Assembly (NCBI GenBank): GCA_035551355.1
Contig: DASZNF010000004.1
Span: 83,549 to 147,548 of the forward strand
Direction of reading: 5' to 3'
Source: DATATV01 sp035551355
GTDB taxonomy: Bacteria; Actinomycetota; Actinomycetes; Mycobacteriales; Pseudonocardiaceae
DNA: 64,000 bases
In this document: positions 26,101 through 32,375 of the stretch, one piece after another
Position numbering within the stretch: the stretch's first letter is position 1
Layout of the letters: each line of letters starts with the position of its first letter
Notes under the pieces: generated by a model
Told to the model about the DNA's origin: nothing
Database searches by the model: none
What the model saw: only the letters and a program-made list of their open reading frames with translations
Position numbers and translations under genes: made by a program

Positions 26101-29100
26101 GCCGCGCGCAGTGCGCGATGATCTCGCGCAGCGTCTCGGCCAGACGTTCGGCCAGGGCCCGCACGGTGGGTTCGGCGTGCCGGCTGGCCGAATAGGCCCA
26201 GGTGAAGGACAACCGGCCCCGCTCGACCTTGCCCAGGATCTCCAGCTCGTGGGTGCGGATCGCCTCCGGCGCGGCATGCAGGGACAGCGGCTCGGTGATG
26301 GCGTGGAACAGGCCGCCGGCCCGGTCCACGTCGCGGACCTGGCCCAGGTAGTTGAAGCTGATGGCCGGGCTGGCAGCGGGCAGGCCGGGGTGGGTGGTGA
26401 GGTGACGCAGCGCGCCGTGGCCCATGCCGTGCCGGGGGAGGATGGCCCGGGTTTCCTTGTGGGCCAGCAGGTTCGCTGACCAGTCGGGGCCGCCGGTGAG
26501 CACGGTGGGGTGCAGTGCGGTGAACCAGCCGATGGTTCGGGTCAGGTCGGTGTCGGCCAGCACGTCCGGGTGGCGACCGTGGTTCTCCAGGTCGATGGCG
26601 ATCGCGTCCCGCCCGGTCCACTCGGTCAGCGCCCGGCCCAGCGCGGCCAGCAGCACATCGTTGACCTGTGTCCGGTAGACGGCGGGCACGTCCTGCAACA
26701 GGGCCCTGGTGTCCGCCGTGGACAGTTCGACGGTCAGGTTTCGGGCCGAGGACACCAGGTTCGCGCCGGAGAAGTCGGCGGGCAGGTCGGCGATCGCGGC
26801 TGCGGCGTCGGTCCAGTGGGACAGTTCGTCGTCGAAGCCGCCCGCGTCAGCCCGGTCGGCCAGCCGGACCGCCCAGTCACGGAACGAGGTGGTCTTGGCG
26901 GGAAGGCTGATCCGGGCCGCGCGCACCGCCTGCCGGTAGCCGGTGTCCAGGTCCTCCAACAGGATCTGCCAGCTCACCACGTCGACGACCAGGTGGTGGG
27001 CGGCCAGGAACAGCAGCGGGCGGCGGCCCCGGCCCAGCTCGAAACACAACATGGTCAGCAGCGGGCCGTCGGCCAGGGCGAAGCTGCGGTGGGCCTCGGC
27101 GGTGAACCGCTTGATCTCGGCGCGCTGCCGGGGCTCGGACAGGCGGCTCAGATCGTGGCGGCGGGGCAGGTCGGCCGGGGCCGGTGGGGCGTTGTGCTGG
27201 GCCCAGCCGGTACCGGTCCGGGTGAAGCGCAGGCGCAGCGCGTCGTGGTGCTCCAGCAGGGCGGTGGCGGCGGCGCGCAGGGCGGCGTGGTCGACATGTT
27301 CGGCCAGTTCGACGGTGAGCGACTGGTCGAACCGGTGCGGGGTGTCGGGATTGGTGTGGAACAGCCAGTGCTGGATCGGGGTGAGCGGGACCTCGCCGGT
27401 GACCGGGGCCTGGTCGGCCGCGGTGGGCGCGTCCACCGTCGCGGCGACCGCGGCCAGTCCGGCGATCGTCTGGTGCAGGAAGATGTCCTTGGTGGACAGC
27501 CGAATCCCGGCCTGACGAGCCTGGGAGACCACCTGGATGGTGAGGATGGAATCGCCGCCCAGCTCGAAGAAGTTGTCGGTCACGCCGACCCGGTCGAGGC
27601 CGAGCACGTGCGCGATGATCTCGGCCAGTGCGCGTTCGGTTTCGGTGCGCGGCGCGATGTAGTCCTCGGCCGCGGTGGTGCGGTTCGGTGCGGGCAGGGC
27701 GGCGCGGTTGAGTTTTCCGTTGGGGTGCAACGGGATCTCGGCCAGCGGAACGAAGGCCGAGGGCACCAGGTGGGCGGGCAGTCGCGCGGCCAGCCAACCG
27801 CGCAGCGCGCTGACGTCCAGCGCGTCCGCGCCCGCGGGCACCAGGTAGGCGACCAGACGCTGGTGGCCATCGGACTCGGTGCGCGGCACCACGACCGCGG
27901 CCCGCACCTCGGCGTGGGCCAGCAGGACGGCCTGGATCTCGCCCGGTTCGATCCGGAAGCCGCGGATCTTCACCTGGTGATCGGTGCGGCCCAGATAGTC
28001 CAGTTCGCCCTCGGCGGTCCAGCGGACCAGATCGCCGGTGCGGTACATCCGGGAACCGTTGGGACCGAACGGATCGGCCACGAACCGGCTGGCGGTCAGC
28101 CCGGGCCGTGCCAGGTAACCGCGGGCCACGCCACTGCCGCCAAGGAACAACTCGCCGGGCACGCCGATCGGCGTCGGGCGCAGGCCGGCGTCGAGCACGT
28201 AGGCCCGGGCGTTGGTGATCGGCCGCCCGATCAGCGGGGTGCGGTCGGGATGGTCCGGGTCGGCCTGCCAGGCGATCGCGTACACCGTCGCCTCGGTGGG
28301 GCCGTAGATGTTGGCCAGCGTGCTGCCCGGGATGGCGGCTTGGATGTCCTGTGCGGCGGCTCGGGTGAGCGCCTCACCGGCCAGCACCACGGTTTCCGCC
28401 GCGATCCGGGTGTCGCCCCGGGTGAGCAGCTGGGCGAACGCGGAGGGCACCCCGCTGACCAGACTGGCCCGCCACACCGGGTCCGCGCCGTCGGGCGGGT
28501 CGGCCAGGGCGAGCAGATCGGGCACCAGCCGGACGCTGCCACCGAGCATCAGCGGGCACAGGATCTCGAACACCGACACGTCGAAACTGACCGAAGTCGC
28601 TGCCAGCACCTCGTCCAGTTGGCCCGCGCGGAAGGACTCGGCGGCCCAGGTGACCAGGCCGATCAGGTTGCGCTGCTCGATCACCACGCCCTTGGGGCGG
28701 CCGGTCGATCCGGAGGTGTAGATGACATAGGCCGGGTGTTCCGGGCGCAGCGGGGCGATCCGGTCGGCGTCGGTGACGTCGTGCCCGGCCCGATCGGCGG
28801 CCAGACCGGGGGTGTCGATGCCGAGGACGCGGGTCTGGTCGCCGGTGGGCAGAGTGTCGACCAGTTCCGTGGTGGTCAGCACCAGAACCGGGTGGGCGTC
28901 CTCGATCATGGTGGCGATCCGGTTGGCCGGATAGCCCGGATCGATGGGCAGGTAGGCGGCCCCGGACTTGAGCACGGCCAGCATGGCCACCGGGAGCCGG
29001 GTGGTGCGCGGCAGCGCCAGCCCGACCAGCCGTTCCGGCCCCGCGCCGTGCGCGATCAGCAGTCGGGCCAGACGATTGGCCTGCTCGTTCAGGTCCCTGT

Positions 29101-32100
29101 AGGACAGTTGGTCGGCGCCCGCGCGAACAGCGATGGCGTGCGGATTCGCGGCGGCGGTGGACTGGAACGGGGCCATCACGGCATCGGCCAGCATGGGGCG
29201 GGCGGTGTCGTTCCAGTCCAGCAGCAGCCGGTCGCGTTCGGCGGTGGGCAGCGGGGCCAGCGCGGCCACCGGGGCGCCCGGCTGGTCGGTGATCGCGGTG
29301 AGCAGGCCGTGCAGGTGCTCGGCCAGGCGGTGGATGGTGGGCGGGTCGAACAGGTCGGTGGGGTATTCGACGGTCAGGTTCAGGCCGCCGGCCCGCGGCG
29401 CGAACTCCAGCACCAGGTCGAACCGGGCGGAGGGGCGGGGCAGATCCTGTTCGGCGACCCGGAGTTCGCCCATCCGGTCCGGCTCGACCATGGCTTTCTG
29501 CACCACCACCAGCGCCTGGACCAGCGGTGTGCGGCTGGGATCGCGCTCCGGCGCCAGTTCCTCGACCAGCCGGTCGAACGGCGCCTCGGCGTGCGCGAAC
29601 GCGTCCAGCACGGTCTCCCGCACCGACCCCAGCAGCCCGGCGAAGTCCTGGCCGCGCCGGATGTCCGAGCGCAGCACCACGGTGTTGACGAAGAACCCGG
29701 CCAGCCGCTCCAGCTCGGCCCGGTCCCGGCCGGACACCGCGGTGCCCACCGCGATGTCGGATCGGTTGGCATACCGGGACAACAGCAGTTGCACGGCCGC
29801 GACCAGGGTCATGAACAGGGTGGCGCCGTGAGCCAGGCCCAGCGCGGTCAGCTTGTCGGTCAGCGTGGGCGGCAGGTCGATCCGGTGCACCGCGCCGGCC
29901 GTGCCCCGCCGGCGCGGCCGGGGCCGGTCGGTGGGCAGCTCCAGCGGTTCGAGGCCGGCCAGCCGGTCGCGCCAGTAGGCCAGGTCCGCGTCCAGTGCTG
30001 GGCCGGACTGCCGGTTTCGTTGCCACTGGGCGTAATCCGCGTACTCCAGCTCCAACGGCGGCAGCGCGATCGGCTCGGTGCGGCAGGCAGCCGAGTACGC
30101 CTCGGCCAACTCGTCGACCAGCAGCCCCACCGACCAGCCGTCGGTGATGATGTGGTGCTGGCACAGCAGCAGCACGTGCTCCCGCTCGGCCAGCCGCAGC
30201 AGCACCATCCGGGCCAGCGGGCCGTCGCGCAGGTCGAACGGGCGGCCCAGTTCGGCCGCACATCGTTGCCACATCGCGGTTTCCGCATCGTCCACGGTGC
30301 TCAGATCGACCAGTTCGACCGGAAGCTCGCCGTGCTCGGCGATGCGCTGGCGGCCGTGACCGTCCACGGTGTGACAGGTGGTGCGCAGCGACGCGTGCCG
30401 ATCGACCAGGGCTTGCCATGCGGTGCGCAGCGCGGGCTGGTGCAGCGGGCCGGTCAGCCGCAGGCCGATGCCGGTGTTGTATTCGGTGCTGCCCGGGTCC
30501 AGTTCGTCGAGGAACCACAGTCGTTGCTGGGCCGGGGAAAGCGGCGCGTCGCGCCGGTCCGGCGCGGGCGGGATGGACTCGGTGGCGGGCTCGGCCGCCG
30601 GGGCGGGCAGGACGGCGGCCAGCTCGGCGATGGTGCGGGCGTCGAAGACGGCGCGGGCCGAGGGGAGCACACCCAGCCGGGCGCTGATCCGAGACCGCAC
30701 CCGGGCGGCCAGAATGGAATCGCCGCCCACGGCCAGCCAGTCGTCGGTCACGCCGACCTCGGGCAGGCCCAGCACCGACGACCAGATCTCGGCCAGCGCG
30801 TGCTCGGCCGGGGTGCGCGGCGCGACCCGGCCGGCCCGGGGCGCCACACCGGTCCGGTCCGGCGCGGGCAGCGCGCGCCGGTCGAGCTTTCCGTTGGCAG
30901 TCAATGGGAAGCTCGGCAGCGATACGAACGCGGCCGGCACCATGTGCTCCGGCAGGCTCGCGCCGAGCAGCGTGCGCAACTCGGCCGGGTCCGGTGCGGT
31001 GTCCGGATCGCAGCGCAGGTAGGCGACCAGGGTCGGGTGCCCGTCGTCGTGCCGGGCCAGCACCACCGCGTCGCGCACCCGCGGATGACCACGCAGCCGG
31101 GTCTCGATCTCGCCCGGTTCGATCCGGAAGCCGCGGATCTTCACCTGGTGATCGGTGCGGCCCAGATACTCGAGGTCGCCGGATTCGGTGCGGTGCACCA
31201 GATCCCCGGTGCGGTACATCCGGGCGCCCGGCGGTCCGAACGGGTTGGCGACGAACCGGGACGCGGTCAGGCCGGGGCGGGCATGGTAGCCGCGGGCCAG
31301 GCCGACGCCGGACACGTACAGCTGCCCCGGTTCGCCGTCGGGCACCTCGGCCAGCCGGTCGTCCAGGATGTGCCCGGTCGCGCCGGGGATGGGCCGCCCG
31401 ATGGGCAGCGGCCCGTCCGGGGACAACGGCCGGCTCCAGGTGGCCACCACAGTGGTCTCGGTCGGGCCGTAGGCGTTGATCAGCCTGCGGCCGGGGGCCC
31501 ACTGGCGCACCAGGTCCGGAGTGCAGGCCTCGCCGCCGACGATCAGCGTGCGCAGCGCGGGCAGGTCGACCGGTGGCACGGTGGCCAGCGCGGTGGGCGG
31601 GATCAGGGTGTGGGTGATCCGCTCGCGGCCGAGCACCTCGGCCAGCTCGGTGTCCAGCAGCGGGCCGGGCGGCGGGCTGACCAGGGCCGCGCCCGCGGGC
31701 AGCGACATGCACAGCTCCAGCACCGAGGCGTCGAAACCGGGTGAAGCGAACTGCAACACCGCATCGCCTGGCCGGACCGCGAAGTGCTCGATCTCGGCCA
31801 GCGCCAGATTGACCAGCCCGGCGTGGGTGGCGATGGCGCCCTTGGGCCGGCCGGTGGTGCCCGAGGTGTAGATCAGGTACGCCGGGTGGTCCGGGCGCAG
31901 CGGAGTGGGCCGGTCGGCGTCGGTCGGATCGTGCTCGGGTTCGGCCGCGGTGACCGGCCCGGCCACGTCGGCCGGGCGCAACACCAGTACCGGGTCGGCG
32001 TCGGCCAGCATGAACTCGATGCGATCGGCCGGATAGGCCGGATCCACCGGCAGGAACGCCGCGCCCGACTTGAGCACGGCCAGCTGCGCGATCACCAGTT

Positions 32101-32299
32101 CCGGCGAGCGGGGCAGCAGCAGCGCGACCGTCCGTTCCGGACCGGCGCCGCGCCGCAGCAGCCAGTGGGCCAGCCGGTTCGCCCGCCGGTCGACGGTCCG
32201 GAAATCCAGGATTCGGTCCGCCGTGCGCACCGCGGCCGCGTCCGGCGCGCACCGCGCGCGGTCGGACACCAGCTCGGTGAATGGGGCCGAGGAGGTCAT
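14048..32299 (-). CDS. Nonribosomal peptide synthetase, modules 1-5 (initiation protein)
   Basis: This is a complete 6083-residue NRPS with 17 domains: A-T, then three C-A-T-E modules, then C-A-T. There is no N-terminal C, starter-C or acyl-ligase domain, so synthesis should begin with a free amino acid. Rough residue positions: A1 1-500, T1 about 526, C2 590-1025, A2 1030-1540, E2 1636-2100, C3 2103-2533, E3 3113-3560, C4 3566-4003, E4 4590-5036, C5 5046-5480, A5 5496-5970, T5 about 6023. There is no thioesterase at the C terminus; it ends in a charged helix that probably docks to the next protein. The ATG at 32299 (MTSSAPF) was chosen over a start 43 codons upstream because it has a GAAAGG site and avoids overlapping the preceding gene. 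All three E domains keep the catalytic Glu (ENHGR, EHHGR, ESHGR). The stop is 11 nt before the next NRPS. Confidence 0.97.
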   Translation of the reverse strand: MTSSAPFTELVSDRARCAPDAAAVRTADRILDFRTVDRRANRLAHWLLRRGAGPERTVALLLPRSPELVIAQLAVLKSGAAFLPVDPAYPADRIEFMLADADPVLVLRPADVAGPVTAAEPEHDPTDADRPTPLRPDHPAYLIYTSGTTGRPKGAIATHAGLVNLALAEIEHFAVRPGDAVLQFASPGFDASVLELCMSLPAGAALVSPPPGPLLDTELAEVLGRERITHTLIPPTALATVPPVDLPALRTLIVGGEACTPDLVRQWAPGRRLINAYGPTETTVVATWSRPLSPDGPLPIGRPIPGATGHILDDRLAEVPDGEPGQLYVSGVGLARGYHARPGLTASRFVANPFGPPGARMYRTGDLVHRTESGDLEYLGRTDHQVKIRGFRIEPGEIETRLRGHPRVRDAVVLARHDDGHPTLVAYLRCDPDTAPDPAELRTLLGASLPEHMVPAAFVSLPSFPLTANGKLDRRALPAPDRTGVAPRAGRVAPRTPAEHALAEIWSSVLGLPEVGVTDDWLAVGGDSILAARVRSRISARLGVLPSARAVFDARTIAELAAVLPAPAAEPATESIPPAPDRRDAPLSPAQQRLWFLDELDPGSTEYNTGIGLRLTGPLHQPALRTAWQALVDRHASLRTTCHTVDGHGRQRIAEHGELPVELVDLSTVDDAETAMWQRCAAELGRPFDLRDGPLARMVLLRLAEREHVLLLCQHHIITDGWSVGLLVDELAEAYSAACRTEPIALPPLELEYADYAQWQRNRQSGPALDADLAYWRDRLAGLEPLELPTDRPRPRRRGTAGAVHRIDLPPTLTDKLTALGLAHGATLFMTLVAAVQLLLSRYANRSDIAVGTAVSGRDRAELERLAGFFVNTVVLRSDIRRGQDFAGLLGSVRETVLDAFAHAEAPFDRLVEELAPERDPSRTPLVQALVVVQKAMVEPDRMGELRVAEQDLPRPSARFDLVLEFAPRAGGLNLTVEYPTDLFDPPTIHRLAEHLHGLLTAITDQPGAPVAALAPLPTAERDRLLLDWNDTARPMLADAVMAPFQSTAAANPHAIAVRAGADQLSYRDLNEQANRLARLLIAHGAGPERLVGLALPRTTRLPVAMLAVLKSGAAYLPIDPGYPANRIATMIEDAHPVLVLTTTELVDTLPTGDQTRVLGIDTPGLAADRAGHDVTDADRIAPLRPEHPAYVIYTSGSTGRPKGVVIEQRNLIGLVTWAAESFRAGQLDEVLAATSVSFDVSVFEILCPLMLGGSVRLVPDLLALADPPDGADPVWRASLVSGVPSAFAQLLTRGDTRIAAETVVLAGEALTRAAAQDIQAAIPGSTLANIYGPTEATVYAIAWQADPDHPDRTPLIGRPITNARAYVLDAGLRPTPIGVPGELFLGGSGVARGYLARPGLTASRFVADPFGPNGSRMYRTGDLVRWTAEGELDYLGRTDHQVKIRGFRIEPGEIQAVLLAHAEVRAAVVVPRTESDGHQRLVAYLVPAGADALDVSALRGWLAARLPAHLVPSAFVPLAEIPLHPNGKLNRAALPAPNRTTAAEDYIAPRTETERALAEIIAHVLGLDRVGVTDNFFELGGDSILTIQVVSQARQAGIRLSTKDIFLHQTIAGLAAVAATVDAPTAADQAPVTGEVPLTPIQHWLFHTNPDTPHRFDQSLTVELAEHVDHAALRAAATALLEHHDALRLRFTRTGTGWAQHNAPPAPADLPRRHDLSRLSEPRQRAEIKRFTAEAHRSFALADGPLLTMLCFELGRGRRPLLFLAAHHLVVDVVSWQILLEDLDTGYRQAVRAARISLPAKTTSFRDWAVRLADRADAGGFDDELSHWTDAAAAIADLPADFSGANLVSSARNLTVELSTADTRALLQDVPAVYRTQVNDVLLAALGRALTEWTGRDAIAIDLENHGRHPDVLADTDLTRTIGWFTALHPTVLTGGPDWSANLLAHKETRAILPRHGMGHGALRHLTTHPGLPAASPAISFNYLGQVRDVDRAGGLFHAITEPLSLHAAPEAIRTHELEILGKVERGRLSFTWAYSASRHAEPTVRALAERLAETLREIIAHCARPDAGGRSPSDFPLARLDQDTVDRLTGNGRTVEDIYPLTPTQAGMAAHQLSHEHRRAYFQQLTFRVEGVTDPNALGAAWQRVTDQTPALRSAIAWDRLATPLQLVRPRATLPITHLDWSGDDRPPAPAQAELDRLLARDRAAGLDLTTAPLSRLTLIRLPGNEIQVIWTFSHVLLDGWSMIGVLADVLRAYSGAPLPARRPFRDFLSWLADQDATAAAEFWQRSLTSLDSPTPLPFDRPPADPAQVESTESVRTALPAELTTALRELAQHNGLTLNTVVQGAWALLLSRHSNESEVVFGTTVAGRPPELTGVDDIVGLFISTIPTRISVHSGQPVLSWLQDIQRGHAESAPHAHHPARNHRFDSILVFENYPADLNSGDGPRITGLRGVETTNYPLTVVAYPERELSFALGYDPNLFDRTTIERLAGHLRTLLTDLVADPDRPVTELTMLPRAERHRLFTTWNDTAKPIPDTTIPALFTEHAHRDPAAIALISAAETLTYHELNTRANRLAHRLIARGAGPDAPVALLLPRSARLITAQLAIGKAGAAYLPLDPHTPAHRRQALLDQAGATLVLTESDLADPTLATEPDTDPEVTVRPGNLAYLMYTSGSTGVPKAIATTHRNVLNLVHHHAFAAPAHHRVLVHSPHAFDASTYETWVPLLSGHQIVLAPDPDVDDVVLREMIERHGVTAAWLTAGLFRAIAQTDPHAFTGLQALWTGGDVVPLDAVRAVRTACPQLTVVDGYGPTETTTFAAHHTLAPHAPLPRSMPIGTPLDNTRLYVLDTHLRPVPVGAPGELHIAGAGLARGYHRQPGLTARRFLASPFGPPGSRVYRTGDLVRWTESGHLEYLGRTDHQVKIRGHRIEPGEIETSLTSHPDLAHAIVVPHDQHGHKQLVAYLVPAAGATVPEPARLRAFLADRLPEPMIPAAFVPLAALPLSPNGKVDRRALPAPTRETGPERVEPRTETERVLAECWQAVLGVDRVGITDNFFELGGDSILSIQMVARARQAGLRLMPRDLFAHPTIAGLARVVTTPETQPAQPVPARDTAPLTPIQRWFLATPTPDPAHFTQSVIAELTDPEPDESALRTAFAAVWTHHDALRLTFTTDSEGWRQHLRAVDPLPELKTWSVRNGAGVRTVAAELEAGIDLASGPLLRAALCLRPDGRRPTLVLAVHHLAVDGVSWRILLADLDTAYHQAKAGGPIELPPRTTAFLDWADRLAAHTAAGGFDDELDHWTELDEDAIGIPQDAHGDNTYGSARSVTVRLSAEHTTALLREVPAAYRTRIDDVLLAALGRTLAEWTGRSHTTVTLEHHGRHEDLLPGTDLTHTVGWFTSLHPVTLTDHHDWPDTIKAAKEHRATTPRHGLGHGALGERVPGSSPRISVNYLGRFDAAEAGLFRLRGGLGGSAHPDLRRAHALELTGRIERNRLALTWTYSTELHREDTIRGLADRLRDALADLIRHCAAPDAGGRTPSDFPLARLDQQAVDTLAGNGKTVADIWPLTPAQAGMVFHTLLGGVSGAYFNQVRMTLTGVRQPRLFGAAWQEVVDRTAALRGAIVWDGVPHPLALIRSQVTVPIDYLDWSELDPIARQREMTELLVRDRAAGLDLTTAPLLRLTIATTGVHEIELVWTFHHLLLDGWSAAALFGEVCARYAARIAGHAPDGPARRPFDDYLRWLAARDEQADADYWAGALAGFESPTALPFDRPPTESHRAESSESVSTSLADEGTHRLRELAQRHGLTLNTVVQGAWALLLSRYSTESSVVFGTTVSGRPADLADVADIIGLFINTIPHRTSVRSGQSLAPWLARIQEGQAQAQQHAHTPLPRIAAAVGRPGGAALFDSILVFENYPFDTDTLAEHGLTIAGQADVQPTNYPLSVVIRPEAELSVQLDYDPELFDRTTIERIAGQLHTLLTEFAADPDRPLAEIPMLTPAERHRVLTEWNDTARPLPDTTIPALFARQAAEHPDRIALVSDTETLTYQELDARANRLAHRLIALGAGPGTPVAIRLPRCAGLVVAELAIGKTGAAYLPLDAHAPQARRQALLGQADTTLVVTEETLADPTLAEEPGTDPGRAPRPDNLAYLMYTSGSTGVPKAVAVTHRNVVALALDHRFATPAQHRVLVHSPHAFDASTYEVWVPLLTGRRVVVAPPEDLDDAVLRRVIRTHRVTAMWLTAGLFRAIAQTDPHAFTGLAELWTGGDVVPTDAVNAVRAACPQLTIVDGYGPTETTTFATCHRLPSAHPVPAALPIGRPLDNMQVYVLDEQLRPTAIGVPGELYLAGDGLARGYHNRPALTAQRFLANPYGSPGSRMYHTGDLVRWNAQRQLDYLGRTDHQLKIRGHRIEPAEIETALTRHPHIAHAIVSPHTHHGHKQLAAYLISDAEIGDQELREHLNRRLPDYLIPAAFVRLDRLPLTGNGKLDRSALPEPEFAATGGGSAPGTETERILARIFAEVLGVSGIGTEDNFFTLGGDSILSIQVVSRARQAGLALVPRDLFRHATLGLLAAAVTPVTSAAAPTGPVTGPAPLTPIQHWFFAANAAQPDQFDQSIRIEVDPDIDISALRKALAALLVQHDALRLRFDRTPTGWIQHNAPPDPDTDILRVHDRPVADVGLCHRFDPHTGPLIAAELCRADGTATLVLVAHHLVVDVVSWHILLADLDTAYRQANAATPIDLGPRTTAFRDWAIRLAEHTEAGGFDDEREHWTEAITRADSALPRDESGPNDAASVRDLTVSLSTMDTEALLREVPEAYRTRINDVLLAALGRVLRDWTGAHTVLVDLESHGRDIALPGVDLSRTVGWFTSVYPVALPTRPGADWGTTLKTTKESLRSVPRHGIGHGALRHLRTPAPAALDPQLGFNYLGQLDTGATDPTGLYRGPLAGVDSSAGPDSQRPHLLDVVGAVRRERLEFTWVYSPNAHHRDTVARLAENLLTALREIIVHCAQPDTGGRTPADFPLARLDQDTVDLLAGNGTAVEDIYPLTPMQAGMVFHNLAGSTAQGVYLEQVTFVLDGVDDVDGLAAAWQHVLARTPVLRTRVAWAGLADPVQLVARTAHLPVTRLDWTELTEAAQETALAEFLATDRAAGIDLDTPPLMRLALARRSATEVRVVWTFHHLLLDGWSVFGVLDDVFRAYAATDQLPTRMPFAHYLRWRSEQDRAEAETHWRATLSGLAEPTPLPLDRPLDPDRPTRSADWREIEVDAGLSAAVAGFARDHQLTANSVLQGAWALALSRYSSRREVCFGATVSGRPADLPGAETGIGLFINTLPVLSTVDDMTPVVEWLRAGQDAQAEARRFDFVSLTELHGYTGLPAGTGLFDSIMVFENYPISEDIAAARGLRLRELTARETTNYPLTIVVGQREQRLSVEFGYDPDLFDPATIARCAGHLLEILREFTAGPRRLVGAIDPLIPAEHAELTAWNDTAHPVADATLPELFGAQVARTPDAPALRTATGELSFAELDRAANRLARRLVRHGAGPETVVALALPRSAELITAELAVAATGAAFLPVDPNYPAERIAFMLADARPVLVLATSELDLDTGGPVLMVDDAEPQEELSGQPLTDADRIAPLRPEHPAYVIYTSGSTGRPKGVVVPHTGLANFSAAEVAHCEVRPGDRVLALASPSFDASVLELCLSLPAGAALVIPPVGPLLGEQLFDVLARHAVTHALITPAALATLPEPVGAHQLPEFRTVLAGGEACPAELVRRWAPGRALINAYGPTEATVVATWSEPLVPGGVPPIGRPIPNTRAHVLDAFLREVPVGVPGELYVTGIGLARGYLRRPGLTAQRFLADPFAGNGSRMYRTGDLVRRRPDGQLDFLGRADQQVKIRGFRIEPGEIEAALVAHPEVTAAVVLAGPDRTGEPRLVAYPVTASAESAALRDWLAARLPAHLVPAAIVPVDRLPLTANGKLDRDALPEPPAGGVPGHGYRPPEGAVERALADIWAGVLGLDRVGALDNFFGLGGDSLRSLHIAARAKATFDVALTPRDVLTTRTVRAMAELVEDRILDELERLAASASDHGPR
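17190..21610 (-). other. NRPS module 4 (C-A-T-E), predicted D-valine
   Basis: The C domain has HHLLLDGWS. The A pocket reads D-A-Y-W-W-G-G-T-F-K (FDASTYE, MWLTAGLF, LWTGGD, DGYGPTETTTF), the valine-type group. The E domain has HHLVVDVVSW and LESHGR. Module 4 is a close paralogue of module 3 in both protein and DNA sequence. Confidence 0.82.
21620..25995 (-). other. NRPS module 3 (C-A-T-E), predicted D-valine
   Basis: The A pocket reads D-A-Y-W-W-G-G-T-F-K, identical to modules 4 and 7. The C domain reads SHVLLDGWS: the first His of the HHxxxDG motif is Ser, but the catalytic second His is kept. The E domain has HHLAVDGVSW and LEHHGR. This should add valine and epimerise it. Confidence 0.82.
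26000..30545 (-). other. NRPS module 2 (C-A-T-E), unassigned D-residue
   Basis: The LCL-type C domain has HHIITDGWS near 30145. The pocket reads D-V-F-S-V-A-I-V-Y-K (FDVSVFE, LVSGVPS, VVLAGEA, ANIYGPTEATVY). I do not recognise it as a standard proteinogenic code. The E domain has HHLVVDVVSW and LENHGR, so the residue should be D. Confidence 0.72.
30560..32299 (-). other. NRPS module 1 (A-T), initiating residue
   Basis: The A domain starts at residue 1 with no preceding condensation domain. The pocket reads D-A-L-L-I-G-A-V-V-K (FDASVLE, TLIPPT, LIVGGEA, NAYGPTETTVV), close to module 5. The carrier domain has VGGDSI near 30720. The lack of an epimerase predicts an L-residue with a free alpha-amine. 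Confidence 0.8.
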
Positions 32300-32375
32300 C
32301 AGCTCAAGCCTTTCGGGCACGCCGGTATTTCCGGTAACACCGGGCGCCGGAGGGAGGATTCGGGTCGGGTAAGGG

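Noticed and set aside
18420..26621. A 2733-residue minus-strand frame overlapping the first NRPS
   Set aside because: It is in a different frame from the NRPS, is Arg/Pro/Gly-rich and shows no family motif.
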